Shown: positions 29,401 through 36,247, counted from the stretch's first letter. The stretch: DNA of 64,000 nucleotides from JBPOIC01 sp052034865 (GCA_052034865.1 JBPOIC010000010.1:1-64000), one strand, 5' to 3'. Numbers and translations are program-made. Notes: generated by a model not told the origin, from the sequence alone.

Positions 29401-30558
29401 GATGCCTTTTCAAAATCAACTGAGCTGGTGGATACGCAAAAAGCTAAAACCCTCAGTGAATTCGCTGCGAGCACTCATCCGGATGCAAAATATGCCGAGG
29501 CCAGACTGCTATCTCTCTGTCAGAGATCAGCCGGTGTCTTGGAAGTGATTGCGCTTTATGAATCAGCAGCTGAACCAATGAAATCATGGTTTCAATCCAG
29601 AATACTGGCGCGCGTGGAGCCGGATGAGAAACGTGGGTGTGATTATTGGGATGATCGTTCTGACCAAGGAATCCTCCATCAGTTAGTCCATACCCATAAC
29701 AATCCAGCAGTAAGTAGAATGCTCAAAATTGTAAGTGAAGAGGTTTTTGCAGAGCCTTTGTCGGTAAATGAGAATGCTCGTAAAGTTGTGAGTTTAATTA
29801 ATACTGTAAAAGAAGCAGCATTAATAGAAGCGAAGGCAAGGGCACTCATTGAGATTATGAAGACTTGTTTTGATCCATCCGTCGATGGCGATGCGAGGGA
29901 AAAGTCTCACGGGTTTTTATTTCCTGAAGGATTCAGTATTTGGATAAAAGTCATGGAAATAAAGACCAAAGAACATTTGGAAGATGTTAAGAACGAAATT
30001 TTGAAAAAATATCGTCATGATATTGATTACTACAGAATTAACTTTCTTCTTAATGGGTATGCGAACAGATGTCTTGACATGATGGAAAAGGCGAAAGGGT
30101 CTAGTGACTTTTACACCTTGGCAATATGGAATTACACCTTGGTCTATGCGGTATTGGATCCAGTTAGAGCTTCAGGCAATGAAGAATTTCAAAACTTGTT
30201 GATGAAAATTCAAATGAAACAGGTTGAACTGATCAAAAGTGTTCCCTATCCATTTTTCAGAATCCCACTGTTTTTAACTTTAAATCCTAAAGCACAACTC
30301 CAGAGGTGGATGAGATTTGGTGAGTGTTATTGGACTATTATGGATTTGTTATCTGGAAATACGACGCGTTATTTTATGGGAGCCTATCAGGTACAGCTTT
30401 TTAAACATATGGATCAGATTGTGAATCCAAAATCTACAACCATGAATGATTTGTTAGATGCCATCAAACGCAATGATACAGATGGAATTCAGGCATGGTA
30501 TAGAGCCTATTCAAGGCAATTTGGAGAAGGTTATGATGTTCTGGTAAATGTTTTTTAA
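20434..30558 (+). CDS. Giant protein 2 with TPR-like start, internal membrane block and solenoid end
   Basis: 3374 residues starting at TTG 20434 with GGGAG 6 nt upstream; no signal peptide. TPR-like helices occur near residues 63-100, 386-409 and 503-540. Helical sequence runs on to about 1250, followed by an Ala/Gly-rich amphipathic block (1253-1500). A Ser-rich linker spans 1524-1566. A transmembrane helix lies near 1749-1769. Mixed alpha/beta sequence follows to about 2290. Next come a Pro-rich linker (2296-2312), a hydrophobic segment (2313-2345), and a GC dipeptide at 2370-2371 before a hydrophobic helix ending in RMRKR (about 2404). A beta-rich domain follows, then a Pro-rich linker (2709-2743). 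The final 620 residues form a helical solenoid of HEAT or TPR character. The layout parallels giant protein 1, but the tails differ. A structural or scaffold role is likely; no catalytic motif was seen. Confidence 0.9.
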   Translation: MSQEISHSLPGVPANIGPTQEEKIKPQEQLIASSETEASGRPTGVDRFENKIPSFSSSLIQTEKTIQELCLLAEKAKDPFDAARHYERACQLSPENGDLGLHLVRALLKASHAENQPLPKKRILEHTLVLLENPILQKDFKQESQKLWDDTSLHLLQGLIVTGEIRQSRQWVRVILKHGSEGLIEQMRALLEDANFHLQDSGMDIAVELALVLISEKRLDLARNLLDAAPASEERNRALRICDETSQPYALSFSKESNPVVHTLYQSLLGLGILASEMGHVLDRTVTAQDVLKYLNDHLQDDRIRNLLKDSDLDLSAQNQEEIKKVGLGKWVADRQTTKAEELLKQAKAMKGERARVHGEEAFRLLVLAAFFEPDSKERFLRLAHLAEEKKQWISALEFYGTLLKLNPEEEGVREKIRLMHAQATMDEDRVLEKLKAGPRAIKEKEVLAERVKRTDLLLTQATKKREERDLFKQKGQLLSQLSQAHSQLRELDEAKKQGRLAIQAYRQAIQTDLNNPDSISLYVSQALVQDQIQDYAGAIHSLQVAANLRKLTLRLNPGEGMVQSLEGLKQSRLENRVGNGSDEFLTAPLAGNFVPSEAHHFLPTDVLDALPAWSSSELQDYKKALQARIAESETELNSLSDHDATHSMALIQNLIAMEKALQHSDRVAAFEHRLDKIKAASSQPAKKIEEKPSLTPDSIRSGLEALISPLLHELLKQKGSVNYESLKGLKTFEEFVNFISTQVSVDGVSANAVIFDSYQKLVTQPKYYPLLNLLYQKLNAKCEKDSIAVESSSLEKLWFEFNKDWIEVSCKKFVEHHLSSTEGRERLRSILNDSKHYSAELRANLLEELVPMADAQGYVASHTRAIFEKQLSTYLPLDHVGDALQMLPSFLKSGISDSTMSYGLDDHVLKVATSIGQEILDLADRMDQKKSRMDESYLHHAREIVTLRSSKLRIEISPARVEQVAKLMDSSASNKGVVSQLQSRLCKLWLVVADERRWQMNQHRRGEERVKPEQRAALINALEGMIDEAGGIQSEKEYLALISKLGRLINGQAPEIGAGVNGNKADSLDDFIEGCEWIKSFVTGDKLEKLFGSVHPATAESLKDLKKIVDETEACHSMGHPIVIQPPRLRTQNTKLQEKIGNMIEGLHSAQRGLWYAYKQQGWLRRAMDRGFGGAFDVLGFDERGIAEHMWRRNTAAVAEINDRIQSLCEATSREEIETEIYKIQESLKEKGSLHLALSGVDASLFSEISGLLQTVASLILAELVTGGLAEGLVLARAGIQFARAAEVTKSFSAGVRAFKGFRAERALAKAEQAAFKEGQFASLRKFDREAHQAMKEMSRDVPFKTRSLSTSRIELGIHQAKHGFSSGVKMSLTENVMGVATGQVREEADSLLDWLQQAFATGASMFISGPFEGEVAHAVKAAKQGGKQAFRKTLVEGVFKVLSKFKELGADALKESCEEIVDQVTLQFVQGKNPTMDWDGVRGIVVMALSGKGPAESKALARLGAKGLYRAVSEKTQSGKETSTSSSSSSEETSSASSAASESTNAAHLSEESSASTSESDQAKSAIPLSKNRSALKNASVFDLTAHPANDQTLSPLSNLESLPPELPVANDMNVEILHQAAGSDYQPTRKLNAAKKSGGGKPKVGERANEGSSAFSLLTHLPLPSLFEFATTGDFTTRGVLASMLYVAAASAPQVREAAAEIRRQAENVAERMHLSMSEWVKKVQALSSAHWKTVREWSSHYQKQILATALGSTAFAAGVFFYVNSFHSQDFLHLDPHATTRILDSITNWMHAFQNHLSNAYTALKSGLNHFMTSVGNDEVGILNQDGEDLFKTGLPVFVAGSMDGSGTKSELKWEHDGVAYSENRLITQEIEESGRKIAFSIVVLKESDGGDEDLSDASLISKINGWIRDPDSLDSESAWGEDVSTLKRNLSIWTQRKSENRKITFYVDSKQGRIFQTFTNIENHEAWDPLMQPFSVFGFQEVQPASELRLRQWDSTRELKIKVGTRAARLYLDKAFGSSNLTIQFVARFQNYLNSLFNNPESTHEVHFSFARRIVDLFESHPNADELKLLVFIDTHYREIGDFICEWRVVDSNGDVLLYIPPFTLLLDLMFQLNNGDPNYRVSSSRSPVLLETGQRSDGQVFLFMSLTNSEPPSFSGLNEIYEEADRALNRLTNKFESNLGIAEEFDPLLVRLQNEISGFRQREEGKTLFVHVIGDSEDNIQVVAGFFLTQEAGLFIAKREFVLTSPAIDDSTLDPVIGSKTVYLDPSTTFQEPVLVVMLNSAQKVPTSVDTSPPSSPRPKPRGPGTTGAASIGAMMLASTLSLAGIAMGHAVQAKTASPASGTQTQTHFIGTQSPSHSAHQVAGCAVGGAIGSEGGFTSVFGILIFLAMAAGRMRKRIPGAFGNRADGAPTPPSPKSSRIIPSPDSGPVSSSGVRYLLPTSIDGNSSIGEKMNGVLGLGRNAVRLCCVSRGDNPTSPEKILHIIFPNFACLVVGVTIENGKIAHVGESGFYPQGTTTPITTKAEFAPGSTSTVRMSFDDRSIGNLDLTLAVAEIDQGRSTVTLAPLQPVFKGDLTRFVPRESDAAINPTGIIGQARLAASNKSYEGRKPRNFRVYFANGDYIQIEIYAGHGLGGNFYISRVFLKRLGADKEMNFEGYPTEVITGSKEHILNGFGYQVPIYVTPPESHTSGRLSIFTPRSPVTPPPVRLVLDPQYLADNPPPSLPPPSKKPPSGKVTTKGEGTKVVLGSHPSITDLIRDTKDPVELFTSALAGEDESWNALVNRARKEEGVLQSVIYIFQEPELVEGEEESIRAKALEMIAEIAQTNWNAFDFLTEKVGRNLALEYILQMANSDATHSTDALEILGSWMQTSADQDALSMIQALLNIASKTTGRDGRAEKAREVLQRAELSTSLIKFAKEDEAVLVSLARLYALGNKNAEFSRLELTAYKSRMDSEPKVVAALATLARVIPEGVIICSRAKTMLDAFSKSTELVDTQKAKTLSEFAASTHPDAKYAEARLLSLCQRSAGVLEVIALYESAAEPMKSWFQSRILARVEPDEKRGCDYWDDRSDQGILHQLVHTHNNPAVSRMLKIVSEEVFAEPLSVNENARKVVSLINTVKEAALIEAKARALIEIMKTCFDPSVDGDAREKSHGFLFPEGFSIWIKVMEIKTKEHLEDVKNEILKKYRHDIDYYRINFLLNGYANRCLDMMEKAKGSSDFYTLAIWNYTLVYAVLDPVRASGNEEFQNLLMKIQMKQVELIKSVPYPFFRIPLFLTLNPKAQLQRWMRFGECYWTIMDLLSGNTTRYFMGAYQVQLFKHMDQIVNPKSTTMNDLLDAIKRNDTDGIQAWYRAYSRQFGEGYDVLVNVF

Positions 30559-30598
30559 TTCTTAATTTTTCGGTTTCGTCAATTCCTTTTCTTTACTT

Positions 30599-31093
30599 TC
30601 ACTCCCTCACAAAATGACACGTATAACCTCCGGGATTTTTTTGAAGATAATCCTGATGATATTCTTCTGCCGGGTAAAAGGGTAGGGCGGGAGTGATCTC
30701 AGTGACGATAGGGAGATTCCAGATGCCGGAGAGATGAACTTCTTCCCGGATTTTTTCAGCGATTTTTTTTTGACTTTCGTCTGTATAAAAAATGGCTGAG
30801 CGATATTGAGATCCCCTGTCGTTTCCCTGCCGGTTGAGAGTGGTTGGATCATGAATCCGAAAGAAAAATCTTAACAGATCGGCATAGCTCAGTTTTTCTG
30901 GATCAAACAAAATCTCAATCGATTCGGCATGACCGGTGAGCCCGGTTTTTACATCTTCATAAACAGGACCTTTTAAAGTTCCACCCGTGTAACCCACCGT
31001 GGTTTGACTCACTCCTGGCAACTGGCGAATCAAAGCTTCCATTCCCCAAAAACAACCGCCTGCCAAAATTGTGATTTCATTTTTTGAGTTCAT
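30599..31093 (-). CDS. msrA: Peptide methionine-S-sulfoxide reductase MsrA
   Basis: MsrA repairs oxidised methionine in proteins using thioredoxin. The 164-residue product has the catalytic GCFWGME motif near residue 13, VGYTGG, the TGHAESI motif and FFRIHDPTTLNRQGND, all hallmarks of the family. A Cys near the C terminus (GGYTCHF) is the probable resolving residue. It lacks an MsrB fusion. It is convergent with the second giant gene, with only 40 bases between the stops. The start ATG has a weak ribosome-binding site. Confidence 0.96.
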   Translation of the reverse strand: MNSKNEITILAGGCFWGMEALIRQLPGVSQTTVGYTGGTLKGPVYEDVKTGLTGHAESIEILFDPEKLSYADLLRFFFRIHDPTTLNRQGNDRGSQYRSAIFYTDESQKKIAEKIREEVHLSGIWNLPIVTEITPALPFYPAEEYHQDYLQKNPGGYTCHFVRE

Positions 31094-31301
31094 TTAACAC
31101 TAGTCCTCTCATCAGCGCCCATCAAGGGTGGGAGGGTGAACGACGCATGCGTCGCCCTGAATGTTTTTATCTTAAAATTACAGGCAACTCATGAGGTCTG
31201 TCCGCCTGTGGTAGATCACCAAGACGACCTCTTCGTCCTTCAGTCTTGTGAATCCTGACTTCTAAATTCACCTTCTTCTTCTTCTTTATTTAAGCTTTCA
31301 T

Positions 31302-31898
31302 TTAAGAAGCGGTAAGACTTTGATAAAGGTTATCTACCTGATTTTTTGTCTTATCCAGGCTTTGCGAATTATCGATCACCCAATCGGCGACTTTGAGTTT
31401 TTCTAAAAGGGGAAGCTGTTGGGAAATGCGTTGAAGGATTTCATCCTCGGTGAGATTTTCGCGCAGTTTGACCCGCTCGATTTGCTGGCGCTCATCGGCT
31501 TTCACGACGATAAGCCCATCGTAGTTTTTATAAAATCCCGTTTCGACCAGCAGGGCAGCATCAATTAAAACCAAAGGAGATCCGGACTGGCGGTAGTTTT
31601 CGATCGTATCCTGAATTACTTTTCGAATGAGTGGATGGAGGATGGATTCGAGTCTCTGACGATGCGAGGAATCCGAAAAGACAAGGCTACCGAGGGCACG
31701 ACGGTCGATGGAACCGTTTGGTGAAAAAATTGAAGTCCCAAAAGTTTCGCGGAGTTTTTGATGAACGTCAGGATGGGTGTGAAGCAGTTGATGAGCGATT
31801 TGATCAGCATCGATCACCGAAGCTCCGCAGTTTTTAAAAAAAACGGACACCGTGGATTTTCCTGATCCGATTCCACCGGTAAGCCCTACGACTTTCAC
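31302..31898 (-). CDS. coaE: Dephospho-CoA kinase
   Basis: CoaE performs the last step of coenzyme A synthesis, phosphorylating the 3' hydroxyl of dephospho-CoA with ATP. The 198-residue protein begins MKVVGLTGGIGSGKST (Walker A) and has DADQIAHQLL, the typical substrate-binding region, and LVLIDAALLVETG. Length is normal for the family. It starts at GTG, and its GTGA overlaps the stop codon of the upstream TPR gene, so the two are translationally coupled in the cca-TPR-coaE operon. Confidence 0.96.
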   Translation of the reverse strand: MKVVGLTGGIGSGKSTVSVFFKNCGASVIDADQIAHQLLHTHPDVHQKLRETFGTSIFSPNGSIDRRALGSLVFSDSSHRQRLESILHPLIRKVIQDTIENYRQSGSPLVLIDAALLVETGFYKNYDGLIVVKADERQQIERVKLRENLTEDEILQRISQQLPLLEKLKVADWVIDNSQSLDKTKNQVDNLYQSLTAS

Positions 31899-32434
31899 TC
31901 GGATTCTCCTGGAGGATTTTTTTCGTCCTCTGTTACCTCACTCACCGCTTCATCAGATTCCTCTTCAGATTCAGAATTGTTTGCAACCTGCTGGGCCATC
32001 TCTGTCAGAGAGATTAAGGTGTGTAAGAGAGGAAGAACGGCCTTTTGCTCGTAGCTTTTTATTTTTTCGATGTAGGAATTTCGAAGCTCGGAAGAGGTGG
32101 CGAGCATTTTAAGAATCAGGGCTTTGACCTCGGCATACTCAACACTTAAAGTTTCGTGCAAATCCTTGATTTGCGGATTTTCAAGCTCCTGTCTTTTCAT
32201 AACCCAGAACATCGTTTCGGAAAAATCCTCTTCGTTCCACTCGCTTCCTAAAAGATCCTGCGTACGGGTGAGTTTTTCATAAATACCTGGATGATCGGGA
32301 TTTAGCTCGCTGGATTTCCGGTAGGCCTCCATGGCCTTCTCATATTGTTGCTTCTCGAAATACTGATCCCCCTTGTTCTCCCAATGCAGGGCCTTTTGAA
32401 TGGTATCGCCTGTTTTGTCTTTATGATGAAACAT
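31895..32434 (-). CDS. TPR-containing protein of unknown function
   Basis: A 179-residue soluble protein. Residues about 14-50 form one clear tetratricopeptide unit (ENKGDQYFEKQQYEKAMEAY, then ELNPDHPGIYEKL). The middle is helical, and the C-terminal 35 residues are very acidic (runs of Glu and Ser), probably disordered. No signal peptide is seen, so it should be cytoplasmic. It sits between cca and coaE, 12 nt after cca, and overlaps coaE by four bases. AAAGGACTCCT gives a good ribosome-binding site. Function cannot be named. Confidence 0.8.
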   Translation of the reverse strand: MFHHKDKTGDTIQKALHWENKGDQYFEKQQYEKAMEAYRKSSELNPDHPGIYEKLTRTQDLLGSEWNEEDFSETMFWVMKRQELENPQIKDLHETLSVEYAEVKALILKMLATSSELRNSYIEKIKSYEQKAVLPLLHTLISLTEMAQQVANNSESEEESDEAVSEVTEDEKNPPGESE

Positions 32435-32446
32435 AGGAGTCCTTTT

Positions 32447-33838
32447 CTAATTGGAAGTAGGTGATTTTAAAATATGATCGTTCACCCACCCTATTAAAGT
32501 TTCCGGAGTGTTTTTTTCAGGATTTTCGATCACCAGATCGAGCAAAGTTTTTAAAACCTGTCCCATTTCAGGTCCTGCGGATACGCCTATCTGGAGCAAA
32601 CCATTTCCGTCAATCGCCAGATCCTTGATGGAAAGCGGGGGTTTTAAGGCCAACTCTTCATCGACTCGTCGTCTGAGGGCCAACGTGGTTTCCATCAAAT
32701 CATTATCTTCCAGATACCCTACCTGACATAGTCGCAAATCCAGCTGAGTGTAAATCAGGGCAGGAGTGATTTCATGGATTAGACGACGAATTTTTTTTCC
32801 TTGTGCCTTTGGATCCATCTGAAAAGCCTGCGATCGAATGAGTTGAACAATCGTGGACGGATGAAGACCAATCATGGTGACAGGAAAATTCCGCATCCAT
32901 TTTAAGGCATTATGGGCTGCCTGTGCGGATTCTTCAGCCGAGGGGAGAGAAAGTCCCAGATGTGGATTTTCAGTAAGGGGCGCAGCTCGGTGAAAAAGGG
33001 CCGCAAAAAGGGTTTTTAAATTTCCCGGATCATTCAGCAGTGAGGAGGAGCGCACGGCATCAATCGCCTGAAGCGGAAGGTCGAGGAGATTCAAATCTTT
33101 TTTGTTCTTAAAGGAGATCGTCGTTAAAGCCTCAAGCGATGGGAAAATCTTTTTAAGAAGACCGGTTTTTTGTAAGAGTCGAAACCCCTGGGAAGGTTTT
33201 GGTGCGAGAAAAAGTTTTCGGATTTCTTCTAGAATGCGTTCGGGGGAGACGGTGGAAATCAGCTCAACCTGGGAACTAAGAGCCTGGTAGGTATCCCGTT
33301 CAAAAACAAGCCCAAACCTTGTTGAGAACTGAACCGCCCGAAGCATTCTTAAAGGGTCTTCTGCAAAGGCCTGGGGAAAGACCTGCCTTAGGATTTTATC
33401 TTCCAGATCTTTTCTTCCCTGAAAAGGATCCAGGATCTCATCTGTTTTTAAGTTTCGCGCGATGGCATTGATCGTAAAATCTCGTCTTCCAAGATCTTTT
33501 TCAACAGGTAGAAAAGGATCGAATCGCACATCAAAATCGCGGTGTTTAAGACCTGTCGAGGTTTCTTCACGGGGCAGGGCGATGTCGTATTCAACCAATG
33601 AGTGATGGGGTTTGAATTTTAAAACACCAAAAGATTTTCCCACCAGTTGAACGGATCCGAAATGGGCAAGCGTCGTGATCAACTCTTCCATTTTAAGCCG
33701 GGCTACCAAAAGGTCATGATCCTTTTTAGGAAGATTCAGAAGGGAGTCTCGCACACAGCCTCCCACTTCATAAACCTCGGCTCCCCTCTCAAAAAGGGTC
33801 CTTAAAAATTTTTTTTCCGGTGCTGGGAAAACAGGCAT
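32447..33838 (-). CDS. CCA tRNA nucleotidyltransferase / poly(A) polymerase family
   Basis: A class II nucleotidyltransferase of 463 residues that adds CCA, or part of it, to tRNA 3' ends. The N-terminal head shows EVGGCVRDSLLN and DHDLLVA (the metal-binding Asp pair), RRDFTINAIA, DPFQGRKDLEDKILR and EDPLRMLRAVQFSTRFG, which are motifs A to D of the family. The helical C-terminal part has no HD domain signature. I cannot separate a full CCA-adding enzyme from an A-adding enzyme or PcnB by eye, so no gene symbol is given. It is the first gene of the operon with the TPR protein and coaE. Confidence 0.92.
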   Translation of the reverse strand: MPVFPAPEKKFLRTLFERGAEVYEVGGCVRDSLLNLPKKDHDLLVARLKMEELITTLAHFGSVQLVGKSFGVLKFKPHHSLVEYDIALPREETSTGLKHRDFDVRFDPFLPVEKDLGRRDFTINAIARNLKTDEILDPFQGRKDLEDKILRQVFPQAFAEDPLRMLRAVQFSTRFGLVFERDTYQALSSQVELISTVSPERILEEIRKLFLAPKPSQGFRLLQKTGLLKKIFPSLEALTTISFKNKKDLNLLDLPLQAIDAVRSSSLLNDPGNLKTLFAALFHRAAPLTENPHLGLSLPSAEESAQAAHNALKWMRNFPVTMIGLHPSTIVQLIRSQAFQMDPKAQGKKIRRLIHEITPALIYTQLDLRLCQVGYLEDNDLMETTLALRRRVDEELALKPPLSIKDLAIDGNGLLQIGVSAGPEMGQVLKTLLDLVIENPEKNTPETLIGWVNDHILKSPTSN

Positions 33839-33973
33839 GGACCCATCCTAAACTTTTGACTTTATTCTGGCAATTGCTGGCTCTGGATGAGTTTCAGAAA
33901 TTGGTTTTTATATCAAAAATCAATAGTCAGAAGACCAAAACTTCAAACTCAGCTCTTACCCTTTCAGGATTGC

Positions 33974-34014
33974 AAAAAAAATCCCGCAAAAGGACATGGA
34001 CCTGTTTGCGGGAT
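33974..34014 (-). terminator. Rho-independent terminator of the sigma factor gene
   Basis: On the minus strand, ATCCCGCAAA pairs with TTTGCGGGAT (34014-34005 with 33990-33981) over a 14-nt loop and is followed by eight T. It lies 110 bases after the sigma factor stop codon. Confidence 0.88.
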
Positions 34015-34124
34015 CCAGAGTATTTAATTTTAGGGTTTTCTCACTGTGAAATTTGCTTGGTTAAAAGTACTTAAGACAACCCTCACGACCTGATCCTTCA
34101 TTAACAGAGAGGAGAAAATATCTT

Positions 34125-35054
34125 TTAGTTGAAGATAAGAGCTTTCAGGTTTTTTTCTCCGGCAGCCTTTGTAAACTTTGCCAGTGCGCGCTCTTCCAGC
34201 TGGCGAATACGCTCTCGCGTGAGACCGAACTTCTGACCTATTTCTTCAAGCGTTTTCTCCTGACGATCATAAAAACCAAATCTTAATCTCAGAATTTCTG
34301 CTTCACGATCGGGTAACTCACGCAAGGCTTCTTCGGTATGAAATGCCAGATCCCGATTGAGAGCTGTTCTTTCCGGTGGCTCATGATCGGTCTGCTCCAG
34401 AATGTCTCCCAATTTGGAATTTCCATCTTCCCCAATCAGGCTATCGAGCGAGTGCGGCTCCGTAACAATATTGGAAATTTTTTCCACAGACTCTTCTGAG
34501 ATTCCCATTAAATCGCCAAGGAGGGTTGTTGAGGCGCTATGGCCGGTTGTAAGCAAGGATTTCTGTCGGTTGCGTTCCAGTTTCTTCCGCTTGATAAGCA
34601 TGTGGGAAGGGATGACGATCAAGGCCCCCTTGCTTTGAAGAGCACGTTGAATGCTTTGACGAATCCACCAGGTGGCGTAAGTAGCAAAGCGTGAACCTAG
34701 TCGATAATCGTATCGATCGATGGCCTTCATCAGCCCGATATTACCTTCCTGAATGAGATCCAGAAGATCTAAGCCATGGCCTAAATATTTTTTGCTGATA
34801 TGAACCACAAGCCTTAAGTTGGCTAGCATGAGCATTTCTTTTGTTTTAGCCAATCGGTCCTTTTCATTCACATTTGACTGGGATGCTCTTTCTCTCAAAT
34901 TCTTTTCAGTCTTTTCTTTTTCTTTAAAGATCTCAACCTGAATCGCATCCGGAAGAAGTTTCCATCGACCAATCTGATTCAGGTAAACATTGACCAAATC
35001 CGGAATCTTTTTGGCTGTCGCGTTTTCTTTTTCAGGATTTTGAAACTCAGACAT
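34125..35054 (-). CDS. RNA polymerase sigma factor, RpoD/RpoS type
   Basis: A 309-residue primary-like sigma factor. Region 1.2 reads PDLVNVYLNQIGRWKLL. Region 2 contains NLRLVVHISKKYLGHGLDLL, DLIQEGNIGLMKAIDRYD and FATYATWWIRQSIQRAL with the melting aromatics. Region 3 lies around 185-215. Region 4 contains LPDREAEILRLRFGF and TLEEIGQKFGLTRERIRQLE. It lacks the long region 1.1 and the non-conserved insert of RpoD, so it is a group 2 factor comparable with RpoS in size. The ATG is preceded by AAGGAGG. A TATAAT promoter box and an inverted repeat lie upstream, and a strong terminator lies downstream, so it is a single-gene unit. Confidence 0.94.
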   Translation of the reverse strand: MSEFQNPEKENATAKKIPDLVNVYLNQIGRWKLLPDAIQVEIFKEKEKTEKNLRERASQSNVNEKDRLAKTKEMLMLANLRLVVHISKKYLGHGLDLLDLIQEGNIGLMKAIDRYDYRLGSRFATYATWWIRQSIQRALQSKGALIVIPSHMLIKRKKLERNRQKSLLTTGHSASTTLLGDLMGISEESVEKISNIVTEPHSLDSLIGEDGNSKLGDILEQTDHEPPERTALNRDLAFHTEEALRELPDREAEILRLRFGFYDRQEKTLEEIGQKFGLTRERIRQLEERALAKFTKAAGEKNLKALIFN

Positions 35055-35140
35055 AAGCTTTTCCTCCTTCTTATTCGTGTTGAATGACCCCTACAGAAAG
35101 AGCAAAAGACATGCCTGAAATACAATTCTCAACTATTTGG

Positions 35141-35146
35141 ATTATA
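35141..35146 (-). promoter_or_regulatory. -10 box (TATAAT) of the sigma factor gene
   Basis: On the minus strand this hexamer reads TATAAT, 87 bases before the sigma factor start codon. No good TTGACA is present at the expected distance, which suggests dependence on an activator. The inverted repeat at 35198-35211 lies at the right place for one. Confidence 0.4.
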
Positions 35147-35197
35147 ATGGTTTTTATTCAGGAGGGGGTTCTGTGATTTCGTGAATTAGCAAGATGT

Positions 35198-35211
35198 CGT
35201 GAGGTCACGAT
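35198..35211. promoter_or_regulatory. Inverted repeat TCGTGA-GG-TCACGA
   Basis: A perfect 6-2-6 inverted repeat, flanked on both sides by related TTTCGTG copies (35178-35184 and 35214-35220). It lies between the stop of the sigma-54 activator gene and the promoter of the sigma factor gene, about 55 bases upstream of the -10 box. It is a candidate regulator-binding site; the regulator is unknown. Confidence 0.35.
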
Positions 35212-35227
35212 ATTTCGTGGAATAAAA

Positions 35228-36247
35228 CTATTCGAATTCTTTTTTGGGAAGGATGCTGAGCCTTTTCATCTTACTCATCAAAGTGGTCGGTTTTAAATCC
35301 AAAAGCTCTGCGGCCCCTTCTTTTCCGTAAATTTTTCCCTTCGTGATTTTCAGCGCCTCGAGAATATGATTTCGAATTGCTTCATTCAAAGAAGAAAAGG
35401 CAGAAGATTTTTCAGAAAGGATCACTATTTTTTCATTTCCTCCTCCCAGGGGTTCTGCCTGGAAAATAGTGCCCTCATGGGCGATCAAATTTCTTTCTAT
35501 CACATTCTCAAGCTCTCGTATGTTTCCTGGCCACGAATGGTTTTTTAAATTTTCCAAAGTCTTCAGACTGATTCCTTCAATCGTTCTTCCAAGTTTTCGG
35601 GAATGTTTTTTGATGAAGTACCAGGTTAAAGCCTCGATATCTTCGGTTCGTTCACGCAGGGGAGGTAACTGAATCGGAAATACATTGAGCCTGAAAAAAA
35701 GATCCGACCTGAACTGACCTGCCTGCAGGGCCGACTCAAGATCTCGGTTGGTCGCTGCAATCAGACGTACATCAATATGAACAGGAGAAACACCTCCCAC
35801 TCGTTCAAATTCCTTTTCCTGTAAGACCCTTAAGATTTTAATTTGAATTTCATGACTTAATTCACCAATCTCATCCAGTAACAAAGTCCCCTGATGAGCG
35901 AGCTCAAATCGTCCAATTTTTTGAGCCTGAGCACCTGTAAATGCGCCTTTCTCATGACCAAAAAGCTCAGTTCCAATCAAGGTTTCGGTCAATGCAGAGC
36001 AGTTTACTTTAATAAAGGCATTCTCTCGCCTTAATGAAAGTTGATGAATGGCAGTAGCCACCATTTCTTTTCCCGTTCCCGTCTCCCCCCGAATCAGAAC
36101 AGTTGCATCTGTTGGAGCTACCTTCTGAATCTGAGCGAGGACCTGTCTGAAGGCTTTGGAATTTCCAATCAATGGATGGAAAGGAGACGAAGGAAAAAGA
36201 TTGCTTCCTTGAGACTCTGGTTTTGGAAATGGAATGACAGGGTTCAT
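35228..36247 (-). CDS. Sigma-54-dependent transcriptional activator without sensor domain
   Basis: A 339-residue AAA+ enhancer-binding protein. It contains GETGTGKEMVATAIH (Walker A), ELFGHEKGAFTGAQAQ with the GAFTGA loop that contacts sigma-54, GTLLLDEIGEL (Walker B), RSDLFFRLNVFPI and HSWPGNIRELENVIER. The C-terminal 45 residues form a Fis-type helix-turn-helix (NHILEALKITKGKIYGKEGA, LKPTTLMSKMKRL). Only about 25 residues precede the AAA+ domain, so the usual receiver, GAF or PAS sensor is missing. Control must then come from its amount or from a partner protein, as in PspF-type activators. It lies upstream of the sigma factor gene in the same direction. Confidence 0.93.
   Translation of the reverse strand: MNPVIPFPKPESQGSNLFPSSPFHPLIGNSKAFRQVLAQIQKVAPTDATVLIRGETGTGKEMVATAIHQLSLRRENAFIKVNCSALTETLIGTELFGHEKGAFTGAQAQKIGRFELAHQGTLLLDEIGELSHEIQIKILRVLQEKEFERVGGVSPVHIDVRLIAATNRDLESALQAGQFRSDLFFRLNVFPIQLPPLRERTEDIEALTWYFIKKHSRKLGRTIEGISLKTLENLKNHSWPGNIRELENVIERNLIAHEGTIFQAEPLGGGNEKIVILSEKSSAFSSLNEAIRNHILEALKITKGKIYGKEGAAELLDLKPTTLMSKMKRLSILPKKEFE

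Noticed and set aside
31130..31262. Minus-strand peptide KDEEVVLVIYHRRTDL resembling the end of a RelE/ParE toxin
   Set aside because: Only about 25 residues with no upstream body or start codon; similarity too slight.
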